In this document: piece by piece, positions 33,102-44,174 of the stretch
How positions within the stretch are numbered: the stretch's first letter is position 1
How the letters are laid out: every line of letters starts with the position of its first letter
From: Mycolicibacterium komanii
Lineage (GTDB): Bacteria > Actinomycetota > Actinomycetes > Mycobacteriales > Mycobacteriaceae
Assembly: GCF_001050035.1 (NCBI RefSeq)
Contig: NZ_CVTA01000033.1
Span: forward strand, 124,001-188,000
Reading direction: 5' to 3'
Length of the DNA stretch: 64,000 nucleotides
Made by a program: the position numbers and the translations under genes
The notes under the pieces: generated by a model
The model's database searches: none
What the model saw: the letters and a program-made list of their open reading frames with translations, nothing else
Told to the model about the DNA's origin: nothing

Positions 33102-33566
33102 CTACGGGCAGGTGACCTCGATCTCGAAAGGCTTGTTCACCGGCTGCAGCGGGTTGGCCATGTCGACGCCCGTCGCGGTGCCGGAGATCTTGTAGGTCTT
33201 ACCGTCCTTCTCGGCCTTGGCTTCGCCCTGGCCGGCTCCGCTCTGGAAGCCCAGCGTCACGCCGTTGACGTTGCCCAGACCGACGGACTGCACGGTCGGT
33301 TCGTCACCGGAGCTGACGACGGCGCCGATACCCGTGGTCGCGTCGCCGATCGCGATGTTCGTGTTGCCGCCCATATCGCTGCACACGACGGTGCCCTGGA
33401 CGGCCTGATCCTGACCGTCGATCGTGACGGTGGTCTTACCCTCCGCGGATGCGGCCGTCGATGTCTCACCCGATGTTTCCGACTTCTTGTCATCCGAGGA
33501 ACAGCCGGACAGACCGGCGATGAGGATCGCCGCGCCGCCGACGGCGACCAGGAAACCACGCTTCAC
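33102..33566 (-). CDS. lpqH: 19-kDa lipoprotein antigen LpqH
   Basis: 154-residue lipoprotein. The signal peptide ends in the lipobox LIAGLSGC (Cys22), and an acidic Ser/Thr-rich linker of the sort O-mannosylated in mycobacteria follows. The core matches LpqH closely ([48 protein letters not shown]). Two cysteines (VVCSD and the final VTCP) should form a disulfide. Abundant cell-envelope TLR2 ligand in pathogens. The start is GTG at 33566 with AGGAG 7 nt upstream; the longer frame start is rejected. Confidence 0.93.
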   Translation of the reverse strand: MKRGFLVAVGGAAILIAGLSGCSSDDKKSETSGETSTAASAEGKTTVTIDGQDQAVQGTVVCSDMGGNTNIAIGDATTGIGAVVSSGDEPTVQSVGLGNVNGVTLGFQSGAGQGEAKAEKDGKTYKISGTATGVDMANPLQPVNKPFEIEVTCP

Positions 33567-33677
33567 CCTGTTCTCCTTTGTGTAGTGACCCGTCAAGATC
33601 GGATCATCAAAAGCAGTATGGTTCGCGGCAAACCCGCCATCCGCGATTTCGCCGAAATTGGCGTCCGCCGGGATCGC

Positions 33678-35419
<1,742 letters not shown>

Positions 35420-35427
35420 TCGGCGGT

Positions 35428-35470
35428 TTCGGTGCAGTAACCGTCGCTCAGCGATCGATTTCGCACCGAA
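35428..35470. terminator. Nested inverted repeat downstream of tgt
   Basis: TTCGGTGC (35428-35435) pairs with GCACCGAA (35463-35470), with a second small hairpin TCGC/GCGA (35444-35447 and 35451-35454) inside. Lies in the 69-bp gap between tgt and the next rightward gene, which has its own promoter, so termination of tgt is plausible. No T-run. Confidence 0.45.
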
Positions 35471-35488
35471 TCCCGTACTTTCCTAGCC

Positions 35489-36697
35489 ATGCGAATACTG
35501 CTCATCGGCGCCGGCGGTGTGGGCGCGGCGTTCTGCTCGATCGCCGCGCGGCGCGACTTCTTCGACACGATCGTCGTCGCCGACTACGACGAGGCCCGGG
35601 CGCGGCGGGCCGCCGAGGCGGTGGGTGACGCCCGGTTCGTCGCCGCACGGGTGGACGCCACCTCCGCCGACGCGGTCGCGGAACTCGTCCGCACTCACGG
35701 CATCACCCATGTGATGAACGCCGTCGACCCGCGCTTCGTGATGCCGATCTTCGACGGCGCCCTCGCCGGTGGCGCCGACTACCTCGACATGGCGATGAGC
35801 CTGTCGCGGCGTCACCCCGAGCAGCCCTACGCGCTCACCGGAGTGAAGCTGGGTGACGAGCAGTTCGCCGCCGAACAGCGGTGGCGCGATGCCGGTCGGC
35901 TGGCGCTGGTCGGCATCGGCGTGGAGCCGGGCCTGTCGGACGTGTTCGCGCGTTACGCCGCCGACCACCTGTTCTCCGACATCGACGAGCTCGGCACGCG
36001 GGACGGGTCGAACCTGACCGTCGACGGTTACGACTTCGCACCGTCGTTCTCGATCTGGACCACCATCGAGGAGTGCCTCAACCCGCCGGTCATCTGGGAG
36101 GCCGACCGCGGCTGGTTCACTACCGAACCCTTCAGCGAGCCGGAGGTATTCGACTTCCCCGACGGCATCGGCCCCGTCGAGTGCGTGAACGTCGAGCACG
36201 AGGAAGTGCTGCTGATGCCGCGCTGGGTCAAATGCAAACGGGCGACGTTCAAGTACGGCCTCGGCGAGGAGTTCATCGATGTCCTCAAGACACTGCACAA
36301 GCTCGGGCTCGACCGCACCGACACGGTGGACGTCGGGGGCGTCGAGGTCAGCCCCCGCGACGTGGTGGCGGCGTGCCTGCCCAACCCCGCGACGCTCGGA
36401 CCGAAGATGCGCGGGAAGACCTGCGCGGGCCTGTGGGTGACGGGAACCGGCAAGGACGGCAACCCCCGGTCGACCTACCTCTATCACGTCGTCGACAACG
36501 AATGGTCGATGGCCGAGTACGGGCATCAGTGTGTGGTCTGGCAGACCGCGATCAATCCGGTTGTGGCCCTTGAGCTTCTGGCCGACGGCACCTGGAGCGG
36601 CAGCGGTGTGCTCGGACCCGAGGCGTTCGACGCCGTGCCGTTCCTGGACCTGTTGACGACCTACGGCTCACCATGGGGCCAGAAGGAGCTCGCCTAG
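35489..36697 (+). CDS. Saccharopine dehydrogenase-like oxidoreductase
   Basis: 402-residue Rossmann protein of the Lys9/saccharopine dehydrogenase family: LLIGAGGVGAAFCSIAARRDFFDTIVVADYD at the N-terminus, THVMNAVDPRFVMPIFDGALAGGADYLDMAMS, then the C-terminal catalytic-domain-like part (VGIGVEPGLSDVFARYA, YLYHVVDNEWSMAEYG). The family includes carboxynorspermidine dehydrogenases and homospermidine synthases, so imine reduction is probable, but mycobacteria do not use saccharopine for lysine synthesis; the substrate is unknown. TACTTT is 7 nt upstream of the ATG (leaderless). Confidence 0.85.
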   Translation: MRILLIGAGGVGAAFCSIAARRDFFDTIVVADYDEARARRAAEAVGDARFVAARVDATSADAVAELVRTHGITHVMNAVDPRFVMPIFDGALAGGADYLDMAMSLSRRHPEQPYALTGVKLGDEQFAAEQRWRDAGRLALVGIGVEPGLSDVFARYAADHLFSDIDELGTRDGSNLTVDGYDFAPSFSIWTTIEECLNPPVIWEADRGWFTTEPFSEPEVFDFPDGIGPVECVNVEHEEVLLMPRWVKCKRATFKYGLGEEFIDVLKTLHKLGLDRTDTVDVGGVEVSPRDVVAACLPNPATLGPKMRGKTCAGLWVTGTGKDGNPRSTYLYHVVDNEWSMAEYGHQCVVWQTAINPVVALELLADGTWSGSGVLGPEAFDAVPFLDLLTTYGSPWGQKELA

Positions 36698-36700
36698 TCC

Positions 36701-36764
36701 CGCCGAACGTGGGTTACCCGCACGCCTGAGGCCCGTTTTGCGTGCGGGTAACCCACGTTCGGCG
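36701..36764. repeat. Palindromic repeat, 24-bp perfect stem, copy 2
   Basis: Arms 36701-36724 and 36741-36764 are perfect reverse complements and contain the same 21-bp core as the element at 17641-17698, again with a 16-nt loop. Here it lies between two codirectional genes, 3 nt after the saccharopine-dehydrogenase-like stop and 22 nt before the start of the CoA-transferase gene. Confidence 0.85.
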
Positions 36765-36786
36765 CGGTGACAGGTAGGTTCTCGCC

Positions 36787-38112
36787 ATGCCAACCGAACT
36801 CACCGCCGAGCAGGCCGCCGCACGACTCGCGACCGACGACACGCTGGGAATCCCGCTGGGGCCGGGCCAGCCACCGGCATTACTACGCGCGCTCGGCGAG
36901 CGCGACGACTGGACCGACCTGCGCGTCTACGGTGCGCTACTCGCGGTCGGCACCGAGCTGTTCAGCCGCACCGGCGTGCACTACCTGTCGGGCTTCTACG
37001 GCCCGCTCGAACGCGCGCTGCGCGACGCGGGCGCCGACGTCGAGTTCACGCCCGCCGACTTCCGCCGCTTCGGCCCACTGCTCGAACAGCAGGCGCCGCG
37101 CGTGGTGACGACGGTCGCGACGCCGCCGGACTCCGACGGCTGGTGCTCGCTGTCCCTGCACGCCGGCGGTACGGTCAACGAATTGCACCGCGCCGGAGCC
37201 GATCCCGAGCGGTTGCTGATCGTCGAGGCGTCCTCGGCCTATCCCCGAACCTACGGGCTCGGCGACGAGCACCGGCACGCGCTGCACGTCGACGAGATCG
37301 ACATCCTCGTGCACTCGTCCGACTCGCCACTCGCCCTCCCGGGAGCGGAACCGACCGAGGTCGACAAGGAGATCGCGCGCCACGCCGTCGCCTTCATCCG
37401 GTCCGGTGCGACGCTGCAGACCGGGATCGGATCCATCCCCAGCCAGATCGCGGCCCTGCTGGCCGAGGGCGACGGCGGCGAATACGGTTTGCACAGCGAA
37501 ATGTTCACCGACGGCTGCATGCGACTGCACCGCGCAGGCAAGGTCACCAACACCGGCAAAGGCATCTACGACGGTGTGAGCGTCACGACGTTCGCGTTCG
37601 GCTCACCCGATCTGTACGCCTGGCTCGACGGCAACCGCGACGTCGCGTTCCTGCCGGTGGAGATCGTCAACGCCCCGGAGGTGATCGGCGCCAACCACGA
37701 GATGGTGTCCATCAACGGTGCGCTCGCGATCGACATCCAGGGGCAGGTGGTCGCCGACACGATCGGCGGCAACCAGTTCAGCGGTATCGGTGGCGCAGAG
37801 GATTTCGTGGCTGGCGCCGGTCTGGAGTTGTCGGACCGCTCGCTGATCTGCCTGCCGTCGACGTACGAGAAGGACGGCGAGCTGCAATCTCGGATCGCGC
37901 CGTGGTTCGGACCTGGCGCGGTGATCACCACGCCGCGACACCACGTCGACGTGATCGTCACCGAGTACGGGGCCGCGGAGTTGGAGGGCAGGACGGTGCG
38001 CGAACGCGGTGAGGCGCTCGCCGCGATCGCCCACCCGCAGTTCCGCGACGACCTTCTCGCGGCGGCCGAACGCGCATCGAAGGGCCGCTCGCCGGTCCCT
38101 ACAGCGGGTTGA
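36787..38112 (+). CDS. Acetyl-CoA hydrolase/CoA-transferase family protein
   Basis: 441-residue class I CoA-transferase-like protein. The catalytic Glu region reads GEYGLHSEMFTDGCMRLHRAGK and the oxyanion/CoA-binding elements include TGIGSIPSQIAALL and GGNQFSGIGGAEDFVAGAGLE. Family members move CoA between acetate, succinate, propionate or 4-hydroxybutyrate. TAGGTT is 6 nt before the ATG (leaderless). Its 3' end overlaps the convergent ATPase gene by 14 bp. Confidence 0.87.
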   Translation: MPTELTAEQAAARLATDDTLGIPLGPGQPPALLRALGERDDWTDLRVYGALLAVGTELFSRTGVHYLSGFYGPLERALRDAGADVEFTPADFRRFGPLLEQQAPRVVTTVATPPDSDGWCSLSLHAGGTVNELHRAGADPERLLIVEASSAYPRTYGLGDEHRHALHVDEIDILVHSSDSPLALPGAEPTEVDKEIARHAVAFIRSGATLQTGIGSIPSQIAALLAEGDGGEYGLHSEMFTDGCMRLHRAGKVTNTGKGIYDGVSVTTFAFGSPDLYAWLDGNRDVAFLPVEIVNAPEVIGANHEMVSINGALAIDIQGQVVADTIGGNQFSGIGGAEDFVAGAGLELSDRSLICLPSTYEKDGELQSRIAPWFGPGAVITTPRHHVDVIVTEYGAAELEGRTVRERGEALAAIAHPQFRDDLLAAAERASKGRSPVPTAG

Positions 38113-38854
38113 GGATCCGGTCGAGGAACTGGCGGGTGCGCTCCTCCTTGGGATCGCCGATCACTTCGGCCGGCGGACCCTTTTCCAGGATCACCCCGCG
38201 GTCGGTGAACAGCACCTGATCGGAAACCTGTCGGGCGAACTGGATTTCGTGGGTGACGATCACCAGGGTCCAACCCTCGACGGCGAGATCCCGAATCACC
38301 GACAACACCTCGCCGACCAGTTCGGGATCGAGCGCCGAGGTGGGTTCGTCGAACAACACCACCTTGGGCCGCAGCGCCAGCGCCCGCGCGATGCCGACCC
38401 GCTGCTGTTGGCCGCCGGACAACTGGAACGGGTACTGATCCTTCTTGTCCACCAACCCGACCTGTTCGAGCAGGGCGACAGCGTCGGCCTCGGCCTCGGC
38501 CTTGGGTCGCTTCTGCACGACCACCGGGCCCTCGGTGATGTTCTGCAACACGGTCTTGTGCGGAAACAGGTTGTGGCTCTGAAAGACGAACCCGCTCTGC
38601 GCCCGATACTGCCGCAGCCGGTCCTTGGACACCGACCCGGAGAAGTCGATCTCGACGTCGCCGACGCGGATGATCCCGGCGTCGGGCACGTCGAGCGCGT
38701 TGAGCGCGCGCAACAGCGTCGTCTTACCCGACCCGGACGGGCCGATGATCGTCGTCACCGAACCCTGCGCCACCTCGAACGAGACGTCGTTGAGAACCTT
38801 GTTGTCGCCGAAGGCCTTCCGTACGCCCTGCGCGCGAACCCGCGATTGCGTCAC
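38099..38854 (-). CDS. glnQ: Polar amino-acid ABC transporter ATPase (GlnQ-type)
   Basis: 251-residue ATPase. Walker [14 protein letters not shown], signature [15 protein letters not shown], Walker [22 protein letters not shown]-loop [15 protein letters not shown], and the [17 protein letters not shown]-loop typical of amino-acid importers. The start is a GTG at 38854 overlapping the stop of the permease/binding-protein gene (GTGA). Confidence 0.92.
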   Translation of the reverse strand: MTQSRVRAQGVRKAFGDNKVLNDVSFEVAQGSVTTIIGPSGSGKTTLLRALNALDVPDAGIIRVGDVEIDFSGSVSKDRLRQYRAQSGFVFQSHNLFPHKTVLQNITEGPVVVQKRPKAEAEADAVALLEQVGLVDKKDQYPFQLSGGQQQRVGIARALALRPKVVLFDEPTSALDPELVGEVLSVIRDLAVEGWTLVIVTHEIQFARQVSDQVLFTDRGVILEKGPPAEVIGDPKEERTRQFLDRILNPL

Positions 38855-40314
38855 TTTGCCACGAACCTTTCCAGCCGACGCTCGAATCGACTCTGACCGA
38901 ACGAGAGCACCAAGCAGATGATCCAGTAGTACAGCGCGGCGGTGCCGTAGAGCGCGAAGAACTCGAATGTCGGCGCCGCGATGTTCTGCGCCGTCCGGAA
39001 CAACTCGGTCACCAGGATCGTCGACGCCAGCGACGTGTCCTTCACCAGAGAGATCAGCGTGTTCGACAACGGCGGCACCGCCACCCTGGTTGCCTGGGGC
39101 AGAATGATCCGTCGCAGCGCGCCAACGTAATTCAGACCGATCGTTTCGGCAGCCTCCCACTGACCCTTGGGGATGGATTGGATCGCCGAGCGGATGACCT
39201 CGGCCGCATAGCCGCCGACGTTGAGGCTGAACGCGATGACCGCGGCGGGGAACGGGTCGATTCGCACGCCGATCTGCGGTAGCGCGAAGAACACGATGAA
39301 CAGCTGAACCAGCAGTGGCGTCCCGCGGATGATCGAGATGTAGAACCGTGCCACGCCCGCGACCACGATGTTGGACGACAACCGCGCGAGCGCCACCACC
39401 AACGCGATCACCAGACCGATCGCGAAGCTGATGACGGTCAACGGGATCGTCTTCTCGATCGCCGCGCGCGCCAGCGGCCACAGGTTGTCGAGGATTAGTT
39501 GCCAGGTGCCCGTCGGCGCCGCCCGCGACAGGTCGACGTCGAGGTATTTCTTCGAGATCTCGGTCAACGTCCCGTCGGCCCGCAGTTCCTCCAGCGCCTT
39601 GTTCAATTCGGGCAGGTATCCGCTGTCCTTGCGCGCGGCGAACGCCTGCTCGCTCTGTTCACCCGTCTTGGCCGCGACCTTGATCGGGGCGTCGGGATGT
39701 TCGGCCTGATACGCCAGCACCGTGATGCTGTCGTTAACGACGACGTCGACGCGGCCGTCGTTGAGCACGCTGATCGCCTGGGAGAAGCCGTCGACCGAAT
39801 CGATCTGCGCGCCCGCATCGCGCGCGACCGTCGCCCAGTTGCTGGTCGGGCTCTGCGCGGCCCGCTTGCCCTTGAGGTCGGCCAGCGATCGGATCGAATC
39901 GTCGTCGGCCCGTGTCACGATCACGCCTTCGGCGATCGAATACGGGTCGGACAGGTCGTATTTGGCCTTGCGCTCGTCGGTGATCGTCACCTCGTTGGCG
40001 ACGACGTCGAACCGGTTGGCCTCCAGGGCGGCGAAGATCGAATCCCAGGACGTCTCGACGAACTCGATTCGCACGCCCAGCTTTTCGGCGACCGCGCGGG
40101 CGACGTCGACGTCATATCCGGCGAGCTGGCCGCCCTGTCGGGGGTCGTGGAACGAGTACGGCGGGTACACGCCCTCGGTCCCGACGCGCAGCACTCCCGC
40201 CGACTTGATTGGGTCGTCGCCGGTGTATTCCGGTGAGCCGCACGCGGCGGCGCCGAACAACACCGCCGCAGCGAGGAGGAGGGCGGGCAGTGCCCGCCTG
40301 AGGTTTCGGTGCAC
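38851..40314 (-). CDS. Fused amino-acid-binding lipoprotein and permease (GlnP/GlnH fusion)
   Basis: 487 residues in which a lipoprotein signal peptide (AVLFGAAAC, Cys25) and a polar-amino-acid binding domain (LRVGTEGVYPPYSFHDPR, VANEVTITDERKAKYDLSDPYSIAEGVIV; residues 35-270) are joined to a HisM/GlnP permease domain (about 275-487; RGTPLLVQLFIVFFALPQIG, EAAETIGLNYVGALRRIILPQA). Such fusions give a transporter with two covalently attached binding domains per dimer. GTG start with TAGGTT 6 nt upstream (leaderless). Cotranscribed with glnQ. The ligand is probably Glu, Gln or Asn-like (inference). Confidence 0.9.
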   Translation of the reverse strand: MHRNLRRALPALLLAAAVLFGAAACGSPEYTGDDPIKSAGVLRVGTEGVYPPYSFHDPRQGGQLAGYDVDVARAVAEKLGVRIEFVETSWDSIFAALEANRFDVVANEVTITDERKAKYDLSDPYSIAEGVIVTRADDDSIRSLADLKGKRAAQSPTSNWATVARDAGAQIDSVDGFSQAISVLNDGRVDVVVNDSITVLAYQAEHPDAPIKVAAKTGEQSEQAFAARKDSGYLPELNKALEELRADGTLTEISKKYLDVDLSRAAPTGTWQLILDNLWPLARAAIEKTIPLTVISFAIGLVIALVVALARLSSNIVVAGVARFYISIIRGTPLLVQLFIVFFALPQIGVRIDPFPAAVIAFSLNVGGYAAEVIRSAIQSIPKGQWEAAETIGLNYVGALRRIILPQATRVAVPPLSNTLISLVKDTSLASTILVTELFRTAQNIAAPTFEFFALYGTAALYYWIICLVLSFGQSRFERRLERFVAK

Positions 40315-40359
40315 CGGCGGAACCTAATCCACGCGGCGCGGCTCGGGGAAGTGTTCGGC

Positions 40360-41229
40360 TCAGGCGGGGCGATAAATCCACGGCCGTCGCGGTAACCGCT
40401 GCGGGTCGAACTCGGAGAGCATGCCCTCGACGTTGTGGGCGCGCCAGCCCAACGACTCGCTGATCTGCGCGAGCGCCCGCGGCACGCCGATCTCGGCGAG
40501 CGTGACCGCCCCGTCGCGCTTGGCCAGCCGTGCGCCGTCCTCGTTGAGCACCAGCGGAACATGGGCGTAGACCGGCTCGGGGTGGCCCAGCATGCGGGCC
40601 AGGTATGCCTGCCGCGGCGACGAGGGCAGTAGGTCGTCCCCGCGCACCACCTGATCGACACCCTGGCTCGCGTCGTCGACCACGACCGCGAGGTTGTAGG
40701 CGGGGACACCGTCACCGCGGCGCACCACGAAGTCGTCGACGATGCCGGTGTACTCGTCGTGCAGCACGTCGTGCACGGTGTGCACGATTGCGTCGGTGCG
40801 CAGCCGCAGCGCGGGCGGCCGGCCCGTTTCGGCCCGTCGCACCGCGCGCTCGGCATCGGTCAGGTCGCGGCACGTGCCCGGGTAGGCGCCCTGCGGCGCA
40901 TGCGGTGCCCGCGGCGCCTGCGCGATATCCCTTCGGCTGCAATAACACTCGTACAACAACCCGCGGCTGTCCAGGTCGGCGATCGCGGTGTCATAGCGCT
41001 CGTGATGTTCCGACTGCCACTCCACCAGGTCCCACGTCAGCCCGATCTCGGCCAGGTCGTTCAGTTGCCGCTGCGCGACGTCGGCGAACGTGCGGTCGTC
41101 GAGGTCGTCGACGCGCATGAGGAACCGCCGGCCCGTCGAGCGAGCGAACAGCCACGCCAGGATCGCGGTGCGCAGGTTCCCGATGTGCAGATCCGCCGAG
41201 GGGCTCGGCGCGAACCTGCCTGCGGTCAT
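40360..41229 (-). CDS. gluQ: Glutamyl-Q tRNA(Asp) synthetase GluQ
   Basis: 289-residue truncated glutamyl-tRNA synthetase without the anticodon-binding domain; it attaches Glu to the cyclopentenediol of queuosine-34 in tRNA-Asp. The HIGH-like motif is SADLHIGNLRTAILAWL and the KMSKS-like motif is GARLAKRDGAVTL. The zinc site LYECYCSRRDI...YPGTCRDL is the C-x-C-x(n)-Y-x3-C pattern of GluQ. TAGATT is 6 nt upstream of the ATG (leaderless). Its substrate exists only if queuosine is made, which fits tgt in this window. Confidence 0.92.
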   Translation of the reverse strand: MTAGRFAPSPSADLHIGNLRTAILAWLFARSTGRRFLMRVDDLDDRTFADVAQRQLNDLAEIGLTWDLVEWQSEHHERYDTAIADLDSRGLLYECYCSRRDIAQAPRAPHAPQGAYPGTCRDLTDAERAVRRAETGRPPALRLRTDAIVHTVHDVLHDEYTGIVDDFVVRRGDGVPAYNLAVVVDDASQGVDQVVRGDDLLPSSPRQAYLARMLGHPEPVYAHVPLVLNEDGARLAKRDGAVTLAEIGVPRALAQISESLGWRAHNVEGMLSEFDPQRLPRRPWIYRPA

Positions 41230-41446
41230 GACCGCAATCTAACCGGGCATCGCTTGGACCGCTGCTGCCCACCGACCGCGCCCGACCTGAGCCGACGCTT
41301 TTTAACAGTTCTGTCAATGTTGCCTTGGGAACGGCGATTCCGGGTATCCCCCGGCCTGCGCTGGTAATTTGCCTGTGCACCGAGAAACACGGCCGATACC
41401 GCGCTCTCCGGCAGGCCGTGCCCGACGGACGCGAGGAGGCCCGCAC

Positions 41447-42835
41447 GTGGATCCCGATGGTTCCACCAGCCCGCAGCATCAACCCGAACACGAGGTGCCC
41501 TCATCGGGTGATGTGAAGAAGGCGATCGCGGCCTCGGCCGTCGGCAACTACACCGAATGGTTCGACTACGGGCTGTACGCGTACGGGGTTTCGTACATCT
41601 CCTCGGCGATCTTCCCGGGCGAGGGAACGTCGGCGACGCTGCTGGCCCTGATGACGTTCGCGGTCTCGTTCCTCGTTCGCCCGCTCGGCGGGTTCGTCTG
41701 GGGCCCGCTCGGCGACCGGCTCGGCCGGCGCCGTGTCCTGGCCATCACGATCCTGGTGATGGCCGGCGCGACGCTGTGCGTGGGACTCGTGCCGAGCTAC
41801 GCGACGATCGGCGTCTGGGCACCCGTCCTGATGGTGATTCTGCGAATGATCCAGGGTTTCTCGACGGGCGGGGAGTACGGCGGCGCCGCCACGTTCATGG
41901 CCGAGTACGCGCCGACCCGGCGACGCGGCGTCCTGGGCAGCTTCCTCGAGTTCGGCACCCTGGCCGGTTTCTCGACGGGTGCGCTGATGATGCTCGGGTT
42001 CTCGCTGGTGCTCTCCGACGACCAGATGGACGTGTGGGGCTGGCGGCTGCCGTTCCTCGTCGCCGCGCCTCTCGGCCTGATCGGGCTGTACCTACGTACC
42101 CGGCTGGACGAGACCCCGGTGTTCAGGGAGCTGGAGGATCAGGGCGAGCGGGAGGAGAACATCTTCGCCGCGTTCCGGGACCTTCTCGCCGAGTACTGGG
42201 GGCCGATCCTGCGCCTCGGCGGGCTGGTGGTCGCCCTCAACGTCGTCAACTACACGCTGCTCACCTACATGCCCACCTACCTCGAGCAGTCGATCGGCTT
42301 GTCCACCGACATGTCGCTCGTCGTACCGATCATCGGCATGCTCTCGATGATGGTGTTCCTGCCGTTCGCGGGCCTGGCCTCGGACCGGTTCGGGCGCAAA
42401 CCGGTGTGGTGGATCTCGTTGATCGGCTTGTTCGTCGCCGGGATCCCGATGTTCATGCTGATGTCGACCGGCGTCATCGGCGCCATCATCGGCTTCGCGG
42501 TGCTCGGGTTGCTCTACGTGCCACAGTTGGCGACCATCTCGGCGACGTTCCCGGCGATGTTCCCGACGCAGGTGCGCTATGCCGGCTTCGCCATCGCCTA
42601 CAACGTGGCCACTGCGTTGTTCGGCGGAACCGCGCCGGCGGTCAACGACTGGTTGGTCAATGCGACGGGCGACAACCTGGTGCCGGCCTACTACATGATG
42701 GGCGCCTGCATCGTCGGCGCGATCGCACTGTTCAAGAACCCCGAGACCGCGCGGTGTCCGATCAACGGAACCGAGATTCCGGGCACGCCGGAAGCGCCGC
42801 CGCAAGAGGAGTACGCGCTCGAGGGCAGCCGCTGA
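41447..42835 (+). CDS. MFS transporter, metabolite:H+ symporter (ProP-like) family
   Basis: 462 residues, about 12 membrane helices. MHS-family signatures are NYTEWFDYGLYAYG in TM1, the loop GPLGDRLGRRRVLAITILVM, and MIQGFSTGGEYGGAATFMAEYAP. These transporters import small carboxylates, betaines or zwitterions with protons. The GTG at 41447 has GAGGAGG 7 nt upstream and is preferred to the upstream frame start. It ends 1 bp before the convergent aminotransferase gene and is the probable uptake system for the adjacent catabolic cluster. Confidence 0.88.
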   Translation: MDPDGSTSPQHQPEHEVPSSGDVKKAIAASAVGNYTEWFDYGLYAYGVSYISSAIFPGEGTSATLLALMTFAVSFLVRPLGGFVWGPLGDRLGRRRVLAITILVMAGATLCVGLVPSYATIGVWAPVLMVILRMIQGFSTGGEYGGAATFMAEYAPTRRRGVLGSFLEFGTLAGFSTGALMMLGFSLVLSDDQMDVWGWRLPFLVAAPLGLIGLYLRTRLDETPVFRELEDQGEREENIFAAFRDLLAEYWGPILRLGGLVVALNVVNYTLLTYMPTYLEQSIGLSTDMSLVVPIIGMLSMMVFLPFAGLASDRFGRKPVWWISLIGLFVAGIPMFMLMSTGVIGAIIGFAVLGLLYVPQLATISATFPAMFPTQVRYAGFAIAYNVATALFGGTAPAVNDWLVNATGDNLVPAYYMMGACIVGAIALFKNPETARCPINGTEIPGTPEAPPQEEYALEGSR

Positions 42836-42836
42836 T

Positions 42837-44114
42837 TCAGAGGACGGCGCTCACCGCGTCGGACCAGATGCCCGCAGCCTCGTCGATCTGCTCGGCACTC
42901 ACGACGAGCGCTGGGATGAACCGCACGACCTGTCCCCATGCGCCGCAGGTCAGCAGCAGCAGCCCTCGGCGGGCGGCCTCCTGCTGCACGGCGAGGGCCG
43001 TCGCTCCGTCGGGTTTGCCTGCGGCGTCGCGGAATTCGGTGCCGAGCATCAGCCCGAGGCCGCGCACGTCGGAGATCGCGTCGAACTTGTCGCCGATCGT
43101 CTGCAACGCCTCGCGCAACTGCGCGCCGCGTTCGGCGGCGTTGTCGACCAGGCGCTCGTCGGTGATCACATCGAGAGTGGCCACCGCCGCGGCGCACGCC
43201 ACCGCGTTCGCGCCGTACGTGCCGCCCTGCGAGCCCGGCCATGCCCGCTCCATCAGCGCCGCCGGCGCCGCGATGCCCGACAGCGGGAAGCCCGATGCGA
43301 GCCCCTTCGCGGTGATGAGGATGTCCGGACGCGCTTGCGCGGTGACGAAGTGCTGATGACCCCAGAAGCGGCCGGTGCGCCCGAAGCCGGTCTGCACCTC
43401 GTCGACGACCAGCAGGATGCCGTGCGCGTCGGCGCGCTCGCGCAGGCCGGCGAAGAACCGTTCGTTGGCCGGCACGTAACCGCCCTCGCCGAGCACCGGC
43501 TCGACGAAGAATGCGGCGGTGTCGGCCGGCGCGCTGATCGTCTGCAGGAGGTAGTCGAGCTGGTTCAGCGCGAAGTCGGTGGCCTGCTCGACCGGCCATC
43601 CGAAGTGGCCGGGGTCGGGAAACGGGGCGACGTGCACGCCCGCCATCAACGGGGAGAAGCCCGAGCGGAATTTGGTGCCGGAGGTGGTCATCGACGCAGC
43701 CGCGACCGTGCGGCCGTGAAAGCCGCCGTGGAAGACGACGACGTTCGGCCGGCCGGTGGCGTGCCGCGACAGCCGCAGCGCCGCCTCCACCGCCTCGCTT
43801 CCGGAGTTGGCGAAGAACAACCGGTCCAGCCCGGAGGGCAGCACCTCGCCGAGGCGCTCCACCAGCGTGAGCAACGGGCGGTGCATCACGGTCGTGTACT
43901 GGCCGTGGATCAGCGCGCCGACCTGGCGTTGCGCGGCCTCCACCACCCGCGGGTGGCAGTGCCCGGTGCTGGTCACCCCGATACCCGCGGTGAAGTCCAG
44001 GTAGCGGCGGTCCTGTTCGTCGAAGAGCAGCGCCCCTTCGCCGCGAGCGGCCACGACGCCGGTCGCCTGTTTGAGGATCTGCGAGAGCTGCGGGGCTTGA
44101 GAGGCCGAGGTCAT
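42837..44114 (-). CDS. Class III omega-aminotransferase (GabT-like)
   Basis: 425-residue PLP enzyme. The cofactor lysine is in DILITAKGLASGFPLSG, the Asp in LLVVDEVQTGFGRTGRFW, and the phosphate-binding segment is FFANSGSEAVEAALRLSRHATG. Likely moves an omega-amino group (GABA, beta-alanine or similar) to a keto acid, leaving a semialdehyde for the dehydrogenase encoded divergently. ATG 44114 is used; the preceding GAGGAT (-10) and TTGACA (-35, 17-bp spacing) give a leaderless promoter overlapped by a GntR operator. A very long frame extension upstream runs antisense through the dehydrogenase gene and is rejected. Confidence 0.9.
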   Translation of the reverse strand: MTSASQAPQLSQILKQATGVVAARGEGALLFDEQDRRYLDFTAGIGVTSTGHCHPRVVEAAQRQVGALIHGQYTTVMHRPLLTLVERLGEVLPSGLDRLFFANSGSEAVEAALRLSRHATGRPNVVVFHGGFHGRTVAAASMTTSGTKFRSGFSPLMAGVHVAPFPDPGHFGWPVEQATDFALNQLDYLLQTISAPADTAAFFVEPVLGEGGYVPANERFFAGLRERADAHGILLVVDEVQTGFGRTGRFWGHQHFVTAQARPDILITAKGLASGFPLSGIAAPAALMERAWPGSQGGTYGANAVACAAAVATLDVITDERLVDNAAERGAQLREALQTIGDKFDAISDVRGLGLMLGTEFRDAAGKPDGATALAVQQEAARRGLLLLTCGAWGQVVRFIPALVVSAEQIDEAAGIWSDAVSAVL

Positions 44115-44149
44115 GGCATGATCCTCAGCGGCGCGCTGTAGATTGTCAA
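44115..44149 (-). promoter_or_regulatory. Promoter of the aminotransferase gene, overlapped by GntR operator
   Basis: On the minus strand: TTGACA (44149-44144), 17-nt spacer, GAGGAT (44126-44121), 6 nt, then the ATG at 44114. The -35 box lies inside the operator GATTGTCAACAATC, so a bound regulator would block RNA polymerase. Confidence 0.6.
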
Positions 44150-44154
44150 CAATC
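44141..44154. promoter_or_regulatory. GntR operator copy 1 (GATTGTCAACAATC)
   Basis: Perfect inverted repeat of GATTGT/ACAATC around a 2-bp centre in the 60-bp divergent region between the aminotransferase and aldehyde dehydrogenase genes. It also overlaps TAGATT (44139-44144), a possible -10 box of the rightward gene. Identical in design to the sites at 47032 and 47843. Confidence 0.72.
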
Positions 44155-44174
44155 CGACCATTCGAGGAGGCGTG